NCBI GenBank assembly: GCA_023415145.1
Contig: JAEZLW010000146.1
Coordinates: forward strand, 1 to 49,551
Reading direction: 5' to 3'
Source: Bacillota bacterium
Lineage (GTDB): Bacteria; Bacillota; Clostridia; Christensenellales; Aristaeellaceae
Length of the DNA: 49,551 nucleotides
Shown: piece after piece, positions 8,762 through 16,361 of the stretch
Layout: each line of letters opens with the position of its first letter
Numbering within the stretch: position 1 is the first letter of the stretch
The notes under the pieces: model-generated
Databases searched by the model: none
Seen by the model: only the letters and a program-made list of their open reading frames with translations
Told to the model about the DNA's origin: nothing
Translations under genes and position numbers: made by a program

Positions 8762-9819
8762 TTTTCCACCCCCGCAAAGAAGTCCAACGTTGTTTGATAT
8801 AGCCGGGATTCACCGATACGGTTTAGCAGCACCACAAAAAGGGACTTGCCGATGTTCTTTTTGTCCCTGCCCAATATTTCAAGCAACCGTTCCGGCTGAT
8901 CAAGGTGTACGGAAGAAGGCAGGTCATGGGCCTGCAAACACGAAAGCAGCGCTTCCGCTGTGCCTTTATCCGTCAGCCCTTTCTCCCCGGACAGGCGGCA
9001 GATAAGATGCATCCCCACCGCCACCGCTTCCCCGTGACTCAGTCCCTTGTATCCCTGCAGCGCTTCGATGGCGTGGCCCAGGGTGTGACCGAAATTGAGC
9101 AGCATCCGCTCCCCGGTGTCGCGCTCATCCCGGGCCACGATATCCGCCTTGATGGCAATGCACCTGGCGATGATGTTCTCCATATGGGGTTTGAGCCCTT
9201 CCCTGCCGGGGTTTGCGTTAAGAAGATGAAACAGCGCGGCATCCCTTATGCAGCCGTACTTGATAACCTCTCCCATGCCGTCGGCAAAGAAGCGGTCCGG
9301 CAGCGTATGAAGCGTATCCGGATCCAGCAGCACAAGCCTTGGCTGATAAAAGCTGCCCACCAGGTTTTTGCCCTCCGGCATGTCCACCGCCACCTTGCCG
9401 CCAACGGCGCTGTCCACCTGGGCCAACAAGGAAGTAGGCGCCTGCACATAGGGGATACCTCTCAAATAGGTGGCAGCGGCAAAGCCGGACAGATCTCCGA
9501 TTACGCCGCCCCCCAGCGCCAATATGCCATCGCCACGGCTGATGCCGGCGGCACATAAGGCATGATACGTCCTTTCCAGCATGGAAAGCGACTTGGTGGC
9601 TTCACCCGCCGGCAGCGTAAGCCGGCTGGCCGGCAAGCCCGCTTTTTCCAGAGAGGACAAAACCTCATCGCCGTACAGGGCATTTACGTTCTCGTCGGTG
9701 ATGACCATCCATTTTTTACAGGGAATACGGCTTTTCAGCTCCTGCCCGGCCCTTGCAAGCACGCCGCTTTCCAGAAGGATGTCATAGCTTTTATCCCCAA
9801 GCTCCACACGCTGCGTCAT
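8749..9819 (-). CDS. aroB: 3-dehydroquinate synthase
   Basis: This 356-residue NAD- and metal-dependent enzyme cyclises DAHP to 3-dehydroquinate. The nucleotide-binding GGGVIGDLSGFAAATYLRG, PTSLLAQVDSAVGGK and the metal-binding His segments NFGHTLGHAIE and GLSHGEAVAVGM are seen. The ATG at 9819 is preferred over an upstream in-frame start because AGGGAGG stands six bases before it. It is not fused to shikimate kinase. Confidence 0.96.
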   Translation of the reverse strand: MTQRVELGDKSYDILLESGVLARAGQELKSRIPCKKWMVITDENVNALYGDEVLSSLEKAGLPASRLTLPAGEATKSLSMLERTYHALCAAGISRGDGILALGGGVIGDLSGFAAATYLRGIPYVQAPTSLLAQVDSAVGGKVAVDMPEGKNLVGSFYQPRLVLLDPDTLHTLPDRFFADGMGEVIKYGCIRDAALFHLLNANPGREGLKPHMENIIARCIAIKADIVARDERDTGERMLLNFGHTLGHAIEALQGYKGLSHGEAVAVGMHLICRLSGEKGLTDKGTAEALLSCLQAHDLPSSVHLDQPERLLEILGRDKKNIGKSLFVVLLNRIGESRLYQTTLDFFAGVEKWIA

Positions 9820-9832
9820 ACATGGCCTCCCT

Positions 9833-10846
9833 TTAAACAGCACGCCCCACGGCGGCGGCGATGGGCCTCAAATCCTTCATAATGGCGTCAAAGCCCTCGG
9901 GGGTGATGGACTGCTGCCCGTCGGACAGCGCATGAGCCGGGTCGTTGTGCACCTCAATCATCAGGCCGTCGGCGCCCACGGCCACCGCAGCCCTGGCCAG
10001 GGGGGATACCATCCACCATTTTCCGGCGGCATGGCTGGGGTCCACGATCACCGGCAGATGGCTTAACTTCTTTACTGCCGGGATTGCGCTTAAATCAATG
10101 GTGTTGCGGGTGTAGGTTTCAAAGGTGCGGATTCCCCGTTCGCACAAAATCACCTGCTCGTTACCCCCCGCCAGGATATATTCTGCGGACATAAGCCACT
10201 CCTCATTGGTAGAGGATAGTCCGCGCTTGAGTAAAATGGGCTTTTTTGATTTACCAAGCTGCCGGAGTAGATCAAAGTTCTGCATGTTGCGGGCGCCTAT
10301 CTGGATGACGTCCACCATTTCCTCAAATACCTCGATATCCTGGGGCGACATGATTTCCGAAACGATGGGCAAACCCGTTTTATCCCTTGCTTCCTTCAGC
10401 AGATGCAATCCATCATACCGAAGGCCCTGGAACGCATAGGGAGAGGTGCGGGGCTTGAATGCGCCGCCGCGCAGGAAATGGGCACCGGAACCTTTTACAG
10501 AATCCGCGATTTGCGTAATCTGCTCCCCGGACTCCACGGAGCAGGGGCCGGCGATGACAACCAGCTTATGTCCGCCGATGACATGGCCGCACACGGAGAA
10601 CTCTGTGTTTCCGGGGTGGAACATTCGGTTGGCCTTTTTAAAGGGCTCCAGAACCCGCATGATCCTGTCCACATAAGGGTTGGCCTCCAGGCGGGATACA
10701 TCGATTTTGCTGGTATCGCCCACCAGGCCCAGAATGGTCAGGTCCGTGCCGTACACAGGGCTGACGGAAACGCCCTGCTCCACAATATTGTCGGAAAGTT
10801 TTTGAATCTCCTGCTGGGGGGTACCCTTTTTCAGTACGATAATCAT
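9833..10846 (-). CDS. aroF: DAHP synthase (3-deoxy-7-phosphoheptulonate synthase)
   Basis: This 337-residue enzyme condenses PEP and erythrose-4-phosphate, the entry step of the pathway. Residues 1-70 form a ferredoxin-like regulatory domain as in the Thermotoga-type AroF. The catalytic barrel follows with AGPCSVES, RGGAFKPRTSPYAFQG, QIGARNMQNF, LKRG and DPSHAAGK. The ATG at 10846, seven bases after GGAGG, is preferred to the TTG just before it. It is the first structural gene of the aro unit and lies behind a leader-ORF/terminator region. Confidence 0.96.
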   Translation of the reverse strand: MIIVLKKGTPQQEIQKLSDNIVEQGVSVSPVYGTDLTILGLVGDTSKIDVSRLEANPYVDRIMRVLEPFKKANRMFHPGNTEFSVCGHVIGGHKLVVIAGPCSVESGEQITQIADSVKGSGAHFLRGGAFKPRTSPYAFQGLRYDGLHLLKEARDKTGLPIVSEIMSPQDIEVFEEMVDVIQIGARNMQNFDLLRQLGKSKKPILLKRGLSSTNEEWLMSAEYILAGGNEQVILCERGIRTFETYTRNTIDLSAIPAVKKLSHLPVIVDPSHAAGKWWMVSPLARAAVAVGADGLMIEVHNDPAHALSDGQQSITPEGFDAIMKDLRPIAAAVGRAV

Positions 10847-10895
10847 CAAGAAACCTCCTTTGCGTTGCTTCTTAGAGAAGAGAGAGATAAAAGAA

Positions 10896-10920
10896 AAGAG
10901 AGCCCGAAAAGAGCTCTCTT
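10896..10920 (-). terminator. Putative attenuator terminator upstream of aroF
   Basis: On the transcript, AAGAGAGC and GCTCTCTT form an 8-bp stem with a 9-base loop, followed by TTCTTTTAT. It lies between the leader-ORF stop and the aroF ribosome site, where a transcription attenuator is expected. GAGAAGAG in the leader (within 10957-10966) could pair with CTCTTTTC of the loop and stem edge, a candidate antiterminator. Confidence 0.6.
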
Positions 10921-10940
10921 CACATTGTGCTGTGCCGCCG

Positions 10941-11054
10941 TTACAGGCGGGAAAAACTCTTCTCCCCCGGGTTTTTTCTGTTGTTCAAATAGCCGAAGCG
11001 GTAGCCGCTCCGGCCCATAAACGAGAACAAACCCTTCAAAGAAGAAAGAATCAT
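10941..11054 (-). CDS. Putative aromatic-rich leader peptide of the aro operon (37 aa)
   Basis: A short ORF starts with ATG nine bases after CCGGAGG and lies about 30 bases into the predicted aro transcript. It encodes a peptide with Phe and Tyr clustered in LFSFMGRSGYRFGYLNN (3 Phe and 2 Tyr in 17 residues) plus one later Phe. A 10-bp hairpin (10992-11014) sits exactly over the Tyr-Arg-Phe-Gly codons. The ORF ends 20 bases before the putative terminator stem. Together this resembles ribosome-mediated attenuation. No T-box motif is present. A different frame across the same bases is also Phe-rich but has no start after the predicted transcription start. Confidence 0.55.
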   Translation of the reverse strand: MILSSLKGLFSFMGRSGYRFGYLNNRKNPGEKSFSRL

Positions 11055-11089
11055 CGCGAATTTCCTCCGGGAAGTTGTGATTTGCGAGC

Positions 11090-11118
11090 ATTATAGCCCA
11101 AGAACCACCGTCTGTCAA
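11090..11118 (-). promoter_or_regulatory. Consensus sigma-A promoter of the aroF operon
   Basis: Minus strand TTGACA (11113-11118), a 17-base spacer and TATAAT (11090-11095) match the consensus at all twelve positions. The start site would be near 11083, giving a leader of about 235 bases before aroF. Confidence 0.92.
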
Positions 11119-11143
11119 GGAAAAACAAGGAAAGTACAATCGC

Positions 11144-12238
11144 TTACGGTGTGTTTTTGACTTCAACGCGTCTTACAAGCCCTGTGTCAAGCTGCACGGA
11201 AATGACGATACCCGCACGTGCGCCGGAAAAAGTATAGCGGCGGGAAGTATCTGTTTCGCTGATCTTGACATGAAAGCCGCTATAGGCACTTTGAACATCT
11301 TCCTCTGTTGTGCCGGTGGTGACACCGCCGGGCAGAACAAGGGCAACATCCCCGCGGGCCGCATCACTGACCAGGGTGGTGATCAGGCAGTTGCCCGCCA
11401 GCGTGGCTTTGTCGGAATGATTGTATACCCAGGTGGTCCACTGCATGCCTCCAAAAGACAGCGTCAACTGCCCGGAGCCATAAGCCTTGACAATGCCGTC
11501 CGCACCTTCCGTCAGCATCCACCCGTTTTTCACAAACTCACAAACGGGAGCCGGCAGCGCATACAGCGCACCGCCATAAGATACATGAAAAGAAAGCGGA
11601 TCATCCCCCAGACTGTCCGGGGCATGATAGGAGGAGCCGGAGGAGGAACTGCCCACAAGAACCTCTGGATCGGGAGCTGCAGCCGTCACCACATTTCTCA
11701 GCGCCGCGGCATGCAAAACACCGTTTGACGCCGAAAATGTAAACACCGCCTCCTGATCGTAATCCAGGTGATAGGTATAGCGGGAAATTTCCCCATCCGC
11801 ATAGGTTGAGGATGGGGCTCCGTATGCTTCCATCACTTCCTTTTCGCCGGATGCACCCAGCGCAACACCACCGGGCAGCAGCACCCTTGCTGAGGATGCC
11901 TCCAGTTCCAACGCGGCCAGAACGCATTGCTCTACTGGGACCACATCCCAGGAAGTGTTCACCATTTCGCCGGACAGCAAAACACCGTTTTTCTCCCAGG
12001 CGGAGGAAACGGTGCGCTGCTCGGGTTTTAGAAGCTCTTTTTCATCGCCGGTGTAGTTCCAGCCCGCCTTCATCATTCGCTCGTAGGTGCACGGGAGGGT
12101 GATGGATTCCCCGCCAATCATCACCTGAAAGCTGTACAGGTCTTCGCTGAGGGTGACAGCTTCACCGGAAGCTTGTGTCATACAAATACATGTCAGCAGG
12201 GGCAGCCAGCAGATCAGCGAACGAATCGCCTTTATCAT
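11144..12238 (-). CDS. Secreted protein with an internally duplicated domain, unknown function
   Basis: The 364-residue protein begins with a signal peptide (RSLICWLPLLTCICMTQASG); the Cys context is not a good lipobox. The rest is two similar halves joined by a Ser-rich linker (SSSSGSS). Matching segments are FQVMIGGESITLPCTYERMMKAGW versus FHVSYGGALYALPAPVCEFVKNGW in register, and LPGGVALGASGEKEVMEAYG versus LPGGVTTGTTEEDVQSAYSG. I do not recognise a named family and no catalytic motif is visible. The ATG at 12238 was chosen because the signal peptide starts there. It lies upstream of the aro promoter on the same strand. Confidence 0.8.
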   Translation of the reverse strand: MIKAIRSLICWLPLLTCICMTQASGEAVTLSEDLYSFQVMIGGESITLPCTYERMMKAGWNYTGDEKELLKPEQRTVSSAWEKNGVLLSGEMVNTSWDVVPVEQCVLAALELEASSARVLLPGGVALGASGEKEVMEAYGAPSSTYADGEISRYTYHLDYDQEAVFTFSASNGVLHAAALRNVVTAAAPDPEVLVGSSSSGSSYHAPDSLGDDPLSFHVSYGGALYALPAPVCEFVKNGWMLTEGADGIVKAYGSGQLTLSFGGMQWTTWVYNHSDKATLAGNCLITTLVSDAARGDVALVLPGGVTTGTTEEDVQSAYSGFHVKISETDTSRRYTFSGARAGIVISVQLDTGLVRRVEVKNTP

Positions 12239-12309
12239 ACCTGGACATTTCCTTTCAAACCCGAATAGAGACGGAAAACGCTTCCTTATTCGACAAGCAC
12301 AGAAAAAGT

Positions 12310-12353
12310 CCTGCTGCATTTTCCGTTTTGTTTCGGAAAAAAAGCAAAGCAGG
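12310..12353 (-). terminator. Probable dinB terminator
   Basis: CCTGC and GCAGG, TGC and GCA, and TTTCCG and CGGAAA build a bulged hairpin just after the dinB stop, followed on the minus strand by ACTTTTTCT. Confidence 0.55.
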
Positions 12354-12376
12354 AAACCCTTGGGGAAACCGGAAAT

Positions 12377-13585
12377 TTAATTCTTTTGATTCGTGATATC
12401 GGAGGATAGTACCGTGCCTACCGTCACGGCTTCCCGGCCGTAGCGGCTGCGAACGTTATCGATGGCCGCCTCCAGCTTCGCCTGCCTTTCCTGACGCCTG
12501 GCTTCCGACGGGAACAGGCTGATCTGGCTGCCGCCCTCCTCTTTCAGGCAAAGGCTTCCGGCCGTTACCGTCAATGTGCGGATGGGGGCGTTAACGTCCC
12601 AGGAGCGGCACAAAAGCAGCAGCGCAGCCTCGTACAGCTCCCTGGCGGTAGAAACGGCGCCGGGCAACTGTGCCTGACGGGAGATTGTTTTAAAAGCCGG
12701 GTCTTTGATGTGCAGGGCGATGGACCGGGCCATGAGCCCATAGCGCCGCAATCTTGCGCCCACGCTGTCACACAGCATCAAAAGACCGGCCTTCATATCC
12801 TCCAGGCCTTTTAAGTCACGGCAGAAGGTAATGCCGTTGCCCACGCTTTTTACAGGCTCGCCTTCCCCTGGCCTTAGTACCTGGCTTTCATCCAGGCCAT
12901 TGGCCTGCTGCCATAACGCTTCACCGCCCACGCCCAGCAGCCTTTTCAGGTGCTCCACCGGCGTGTTGGCCAGTTCTCCCACAGTGGTGATGAAGTTTTT
13001 GTGCAGCACCTCTTTGGCCGCCTTGCCCACATACATCATGGCCTCCACCGGCAGGGGATACAGGATGCGCTTGAAATTGTCCCTGGTAATGACGGTAGTG
13101 GCGTTGGGCTTTTTATAGTCAGACCCCATTTTCGCAAACAGCTTGTTGAAGGAAACCCCTACGGAAATGGTGAGCTTCAGCTCCTCCCACACCCTTCGGC
13201 GAAGCGTATCGGCAATTTTCTGCCCTGTGCCGTAAAGCTGGCGGCTGCCGGTTACATCCAGGTATGATTCGTCGATGGAGCTTGCCTCCACCTGATCTGT
13301 ATACTCGGCATAAATCTTGTTGATTTTTGAGCAGTATTCCTCGTACTTGTCCCCGTGGGGGGGCACCAGGACAAGACCAGGGCATTTGCGTTTGGCCTGC
13401 CATATGGTTTCCGCCGTTGCAACACCATATTTTTTCGCCAGTTCATTTTTGGCCAAAATGATGCCGTGGCGGCTGTCGGGATCGCCGCATACCGCCATGG
13501 GCACCTTGCGCAGCTCCGGCCGCTCAATGCATTCCACCGAGGCGAAGTAGCTGTTGCAATCGCAATGCAGGATGACCCGGTCCAT
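12377..13585 (-). CDS. dinB: DNA polymerase IV (Y family)
   Basis: This 402-residue translesion polymerase has the metal-binding HCDCNSYFASVE at its N-terminus and SSIDESYLDVT in the palm, with GVSFNKLFAKMGSDYKKP following. A helix-hairpin-helix region (VGELANTPVEHLKRLLGVGG) and little-finger domain come next. Near the C-terminus QISLFP matches the sliding-clamp binding motif QxxLF. GGAGGG precedes the ATG. The promoter holds an SOS box, so it should be induced by DNA damage. Confidence 0.96.
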   Translation of the reverse strand: MDRVILHCDCNSYFASVECIERPELRKVPMAVCGDPDSRHGIILAKNELAKKYGVATAETIWQAKRKCPGLVLVPPHGDKYEEYCSKINKIYAEYTDQVEASSIDESYLDVTGSRQLYGTGQKIADTLRRRVWEELKLTISVGVSFNKLFAKMGSDYKKPNATTVITRDNFKRILYPLPVEAMMYVGKAAKEVLHKNFITTVGELANTPVEHLKRLLGVGGEALWQQANGLDESQVLRPGEGEPVKSVGNGITFCRDLKGLEDMKAGLLMLCDSVGARLRRYGLMARSIALHIKDPAFKTISRQAQLPGAVSTARELYEAALLLLCRSWDVNAPIRTLTVTAGSLCLKEEGGSQISLFPSEARRQERQAKLEAAIDNVRSRYGREAVTVGTVLSSDITNQKN

Positions 13586-13604
13586 CCCCAGCCCTCCATC
13601 TAAA

Positions 13605-13616
13605 GAACATTTGTTC
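13605..13616. promoter_or_regulatory. LexA (SOS) box upstream of dinB
   Basis: GAACATTTGTTC fits the Gram-positive SOS box GAAC-N4-GTTC exactly. It lies between the dinB -10 and its start codon, two bases after the -10, so bound LexA would block transcription. Confidence 0.88.
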
Positions 13617-13618
13617 TC

Positions 13619-13647
13619 ATTATATCACAAAAAAGCCAGCTTGGCAA
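13619..13647 (-). promoter_or_regulatory. dinB promoter
   Basis: Minus strand TTGCCA (13642-13647), 17 bases, TATAAT (13619-13624). The LexA box follows immediately downstream. Confidence 0.85.
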
Positions 13648-13686
13648 GAGGAGAAACAATGACAGAAAAGAAATTGAAAAACATGC

Positions 13687-13717
13687 TTGACATTGACGTA
13701 ACGGAAAGGTTTATCAT
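13687..13717 (+). promoter_or_regulatory. MerR-type promoter with 19-bp spacer
   Basis: TTGACA (13687-13692) and TATCAT (13712-13717) are separated by 19 bases. This overlong spacer is the hallmark of promoters activated by MerR-family proteins through DNA distortion, and it drives a MerR-family gene, implying autoregulation. Confidence 0.7.
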
Positions 13718-13740
13718 GAATCAGTCGGGAGGAATGCAAG

Positions 13741-14502
13741 ATGGAATACACCGTATTGAAGTTGGGAAAATTGGCCGGGATCAGCACCAGGACACTGCGG
13801 TATTACGACGAGATCGGGCTGCTTTCGCCCATGAAAACAACCGCGTCGGGCTACCGGGTGTACGGGGAAAAAGAAGTGGACGCACTGCAGCAGATCCTGT
13901 ATTACCGGGAGCTGGATTTAAGCCTCACGGATATCAAGGCCATTCTCACCACGCCGTCCTTTGACCGGTTGGCGGCACTGAACAGCCATCTTGCGGAGCT
14001 TATCAAACGGCGGGACCGTTTGGACCGGCTGATTCAAAGCGTGGAGAAGACCATCCTCCATGAGAAAGGAAAAATTGCCATGAGCAACAAGGAGAAATTC
14101 GAGGCCTTCAAAAAAGACCTGGTCCGTGAGAATGAAGAAAAATACGGTGCGGAAGTCAGGCAAAAGTACGGTGACAAACGGGCGGACGAAAGCAACGCCC
14201 GCATGATGAACCTCACCAAGGAAGAGTACGACAACATGCAAGCGCTTGCCACAGAAATCGTCTCCGGACTGGAGCAGGCTGTTATGCAAAAGGCTGATCC
14301 CGCAGGATCAGAAGGTCACCGGCTGGCAAAGCTTCACAAAGAATGGCTTGCCATCACCTGGAAGGAGTATTCCAAGGAAGCCCATCTGGGCCTTGCGCAG
14401 ATGTATGTGGACGACGAACGTTTCACCCTATACTACGACAGCCGGGTGAAAGGCTGCGCCGCCTTTTTGAGGGATGCGGTGGCGGCTTTCGTGAAGGAAT
14501 AA
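13741..14502 (+). CDS. MerR-family regulator with TipAS ligand-binding domain
   Basis: The 253-residue protein has an N-terminal winged helix typical of MerR (KLAGISTRTLRYYDEIGLLSP, then SGYRVYGEKEV), a dimerisation coiled coil around residues 80-115, and a C-terminal domain of the TipAS type (about 120-250, with YGDKRADESNARMMNLTKEEY). TipA/Mta-like proteins bind antibiotics or lipophilic drugs and activate their own gene and efflux genes. GGAGG stands eight bases before the start. No efflux gene is adjacent, so it may be solely autoregulated or act elsewhere. Confidence 0.92.
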   Translation: MEYTVLKLGKLAGISTRTLRYYDEIGLLSPMKTTASGYRVYGEKEVDALQQILYYRELDLSLTDIKAILTTPSFDRLAALNSHLAELIKRRDRLDRLIQSVEKTILHEKGKIAMSNKEKFEAFKKDLVRENEEKYGAEVRQKYGDKRADESNARMMNLTKEEYDNMQALATEIVSGLEQAVMQKADPAGSEGHRLAKLHKEWLAITWKEYSKEAHLGLAQMYVDDERFTLYYDSRVKGCAAFLRDAVAAFVKE

Positions 14503-14520
14503 CGGCGGACAGTTCTTTCG

Positions 14521-14555
14521 GCTTCCCGGCGGGTTATTCCGTCGGGAAGCTTTTT
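14521..14555 (+). terminator. Terminator of the merR/tipA-like gene
   Basis: GCTTCCCGGCGG and CCGTCGGGAAGC form a 12-bp stem (one G-U) with loop GTTATT, followed by TTTTT. A textbook intrinsic terminator. Confidence 0.92.
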
Positions 14556-14578
14556 ATGACATCTACGATTCAGTTTCT

Positions 14579-14607
14579 TTGACACCACATCCGTTATATG
14601 GTAATAT
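14579..14607 (+). promoter_or_regulatory. Promoter upstream of the degenerate ABC-ATPase-like gene
   Basis: TTGACA (14579-14584), 17 bases, TAATAT (14602-14607). The leader to the start codon is about 165 bases and includes GGGACCGTCCC; no known regulatory motif was recognised in it. Confidence 0.65.
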
Positions 14608-14777
14608 ATTCCGGTAGCACCACCTCCAGCGTGTGGTCAGAAGTGTGATTATGCCGAGAAAAGCAAGGTAGAAGAGCAAGAGTGGGATATATCATATTAA
14701 TCGTACGCGGGATAAACGGGAGATTTTAGCATTAACCGCAGGGACCGTCCCTTTTGGTTTGTGGAACAGGAGTGTTC

Positions 14778-15470
14778 ATGATGAAATTGCATGTCAGGGA
14801 TTTTTCATGCTGGGCAATATGCAAATATTATGAACAATCGTATCCGTCGCATTCCCCTAAGTTCTCATATATCTTTCATCCTGGCATCTATGCTTTGACG
14901 GGGCAAATCATTAACGGAGGTTGGGCGTTTACATATGCGCTATCGACGGGCAGAAGGAATACACGAAAATTAGTTATATATAATAATCCGGAATACTATA
15001 TTGACGATAGGCCGGTTGATATGGAAACACTTCGTGGAATCACCTGTACCCTTGGATATTACCGCCCGAGGTGGTTTGCGAAGCTGGGGGTGCGCGATGA
15101 ATCGGGAGAACATCGCTTGAAAAAAGCGCTTAAGAAACATAAGCCCATTCATACCTATGAAGAACTCGTGGATAAGTTGGGGTTGTCTGATTGCAGATTA
15201 ACCAGGCCGATAGACCGTACTAGCGGAGAACGCTGGCGAATTACAGCGGCAATCGGACTGGCGGAAAACAAAAAAATCTTTTGTTTTCCATGGATGACCA
15301 ACAGTGAATTTAAGACTTTGACTTATGCTGCAAGTAAGATGGGTGACCTGATCGCTGCCAATGGAGGCATTTTACTGATACCCATTGAAAATTCAGAATT
15401 AGTACGAGATTTTGTGGATGATGTTGTTGATCTGAGCCAGCCAGAGATATTTTGCGGTGAGCAAGTATAA
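14778..15470 (+). CDS. Hypothetical protein with degenerate ABC-ATPase-like pattern
   Basis: The product has 230 residues. Its order of segments mimics an ABC ATPase: HPGIYALTGQIINGGWAFTY sits where PGIyaLxGxNGxGKST (Walker A) would be but lacks the GK[ST]. TSGERWRITAAIGLAENKKI sits where the signature and following helix would be, and IFCFPWM replaces the Walker B LLLDEP. ATP hydrolysis is therefore unlikely. AGGAG stands 5 bases before the ATG at 14778 and 8 before the one at 14781; either may be used. Base composition is richer in A+T than neighbours, with more rare-looking codons, suggesting acquisition. No permease is adjacent. Family assignment is my inference. Confidence 0.7.
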   Translation: MMKLHVRDFSCWAICKYYEQSYPSHSPKFSYIFHPGIYALTGQIINGGWAFTYALSTGRRNTRKLVIYNNPEYYIDDRPVDMETLRGITCTLGYYRPRWFAKLGVRDESGEHRLKKALKKHKPIHTYEELVDKLGLSDCRLTRPIDRTSGERWRITAAIGLAENKKIFCFPWMTNSEFKTLTYAASKMGDLIAANGGILLIPIENSELVRDFVDDVVDLSQPEIFCGEQV

Positions 15471-15642
15471 AGGCCAAGTCACTTATAGGAGTAACAAATC
15501 AAGGAAACGGTTCAGTTGGTTTGACACCACCATCGGCCTATTAGGCAAACTAGAGCCGGCAAACTATGTCAACACCTTGAAATATGGAACAAAAAACTAC
15601 GGATGGTCTGGTGACCGCCCGCAGTTTGCTATTGAGATTTGA
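15457..15642 (+). CDS. Small ORF overlapping the previous gene, doubtful
   Basis: A 61-codon GTG-initiated frame overlaps the end of the degenerate ATPase-like gene by 14 bp. Its product is basic at the start and contains FSWFDTTIGLLGKLEPANYV. I recognise no family, and there is no convincing ribosome site. It may be a gene remnant inside the AT-rich patch. Confidence 0.25.
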   Translation: MSKYKGQVTYRSNKSRKRFSWFDTTIGLLGKLEPANYVNTLKYGTKNYGWSGDRPQFAIEI

Positions 15643-15667
15643 TTTACCCGCCGTTTGGCTGAATCGG

Positions 15668-16351
15668 TTACCTGCCGCAAAACTGAAGGCAGATGTCCGT
15701 CAGCTCTTCCACCGAATAGGCCTGTTTGTCCGCTTCCTGCCATTCCAGAGGGGTACCAAACCCGTAAGCGGCAGCAATCGTACACAGTCCGTGTTCCTTG
15801 CCAGCCAGAATATCTATGAGCCTGTCGCCTACCATAACAGCGCGGAACGGGCGATGCTCCCGTACCAGTTCACCTACCAACTGTCCTTTCGTATGGTCAG
15901 CGTCCCCGCCCAGGGCCTTCACAAAATACTTTCTGATACCCCAATGATCAAGCGATTTGTCGATATAATCCTGTCCGGCATTGCTGACGATAAAAAGGTC
16001 GGCGCACGCGCTCAGGATATCCAGCATTTTGATAACACCAGGGAAAATCTGCTGGCAGGATTCCAACAGCCCCATTTGATATCCGCGCCGGATTTTGCAA
16101 AACTCCGCCTCCAATTCCTTAGGCAGGCCGAGTATTTTTACAGTTTCCTCATGGGTGGGACCATTGCATCTTTTTAGCTCTTCCTCCGGCGGCACGGGCA
16201 GGTTCATGTCGCGAAAGGTGTTGCGAAGCTCCGTCACGCAAAGGTTCATGCTGTCTATCAACGTGCCGTCAAAGTCGAATATGATCATGGGCAGCCCGCA
16301 CGGGACACACGGCCCGGGGGCTGCCATGAAAAATGGTCTGCATCCTTGCAC
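15668..16351 (-). CDS. HAD-superfamily phosphatase (phosphoglycolate phosphatase-like)
   Basis: The HAD motifs are present: IIFDFDGTLIDS (motif I), a Ser in IVSNAG (II), a Lys in HTKGQL (III) and VGDRLIDILAG (IV). The helical cap after motif I fits the Gph/PpaX type. The substrate is not clear. A GTG at 16351 has AGGAG seven bases upstream, overlapping the serS stop, which supports coupled translation and a 227-residue product with about 21 extra N-terminal residues. An ATG at 16288 starts exactly at motif I but has no visible ribosome site. Confidence 0.88.
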   Translation of the reverse strand: MQGCRPFFMAAPGPCVPCGLPMIIFDFDGTLIDSMNLCVTELRNTFRDMNLPVPPEEELKRCNGPTHEETVKILGLPKELEAEFCKIRRGYQMGLLESCQQIFPGVIKMLDILSACADLFIVSNAGQDYIDKSLDHWGIRKYFVKALGGDADHTKGQLVGELVREHRPFRAVMVGDRLIDILAGKEHGLCTIAAAYGFGTPLEWQEADKQAYSVEELTDICLQFCGR

Positions 16352-16361
16352 CTTTTTGCTC

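Noticed and set aside
10846..11166. Phe-rich alternative frame across the aro leader
   Set aside because: Although it reads DSFFFEGFVLVYG, its last possible ATG overlaps the -10 box, so it could not be translated from the mapped-by-eye transcript.
13659..13964. ORF starting MTEKKLKNMLDIDVTERF upstream of the merR/tipA-like gene
   Set aside because: It has an AGGAG site but runs out of frame through the MerR gene and covers its promoter; at most a remnant.
14578..15530. TTTGACACCAC direct repeats as ends of a mobile element
   Set aside because: Only 11 bases match, one copy is part of a promoter -35, and there is no transposase or target duplication; kept only as a note.
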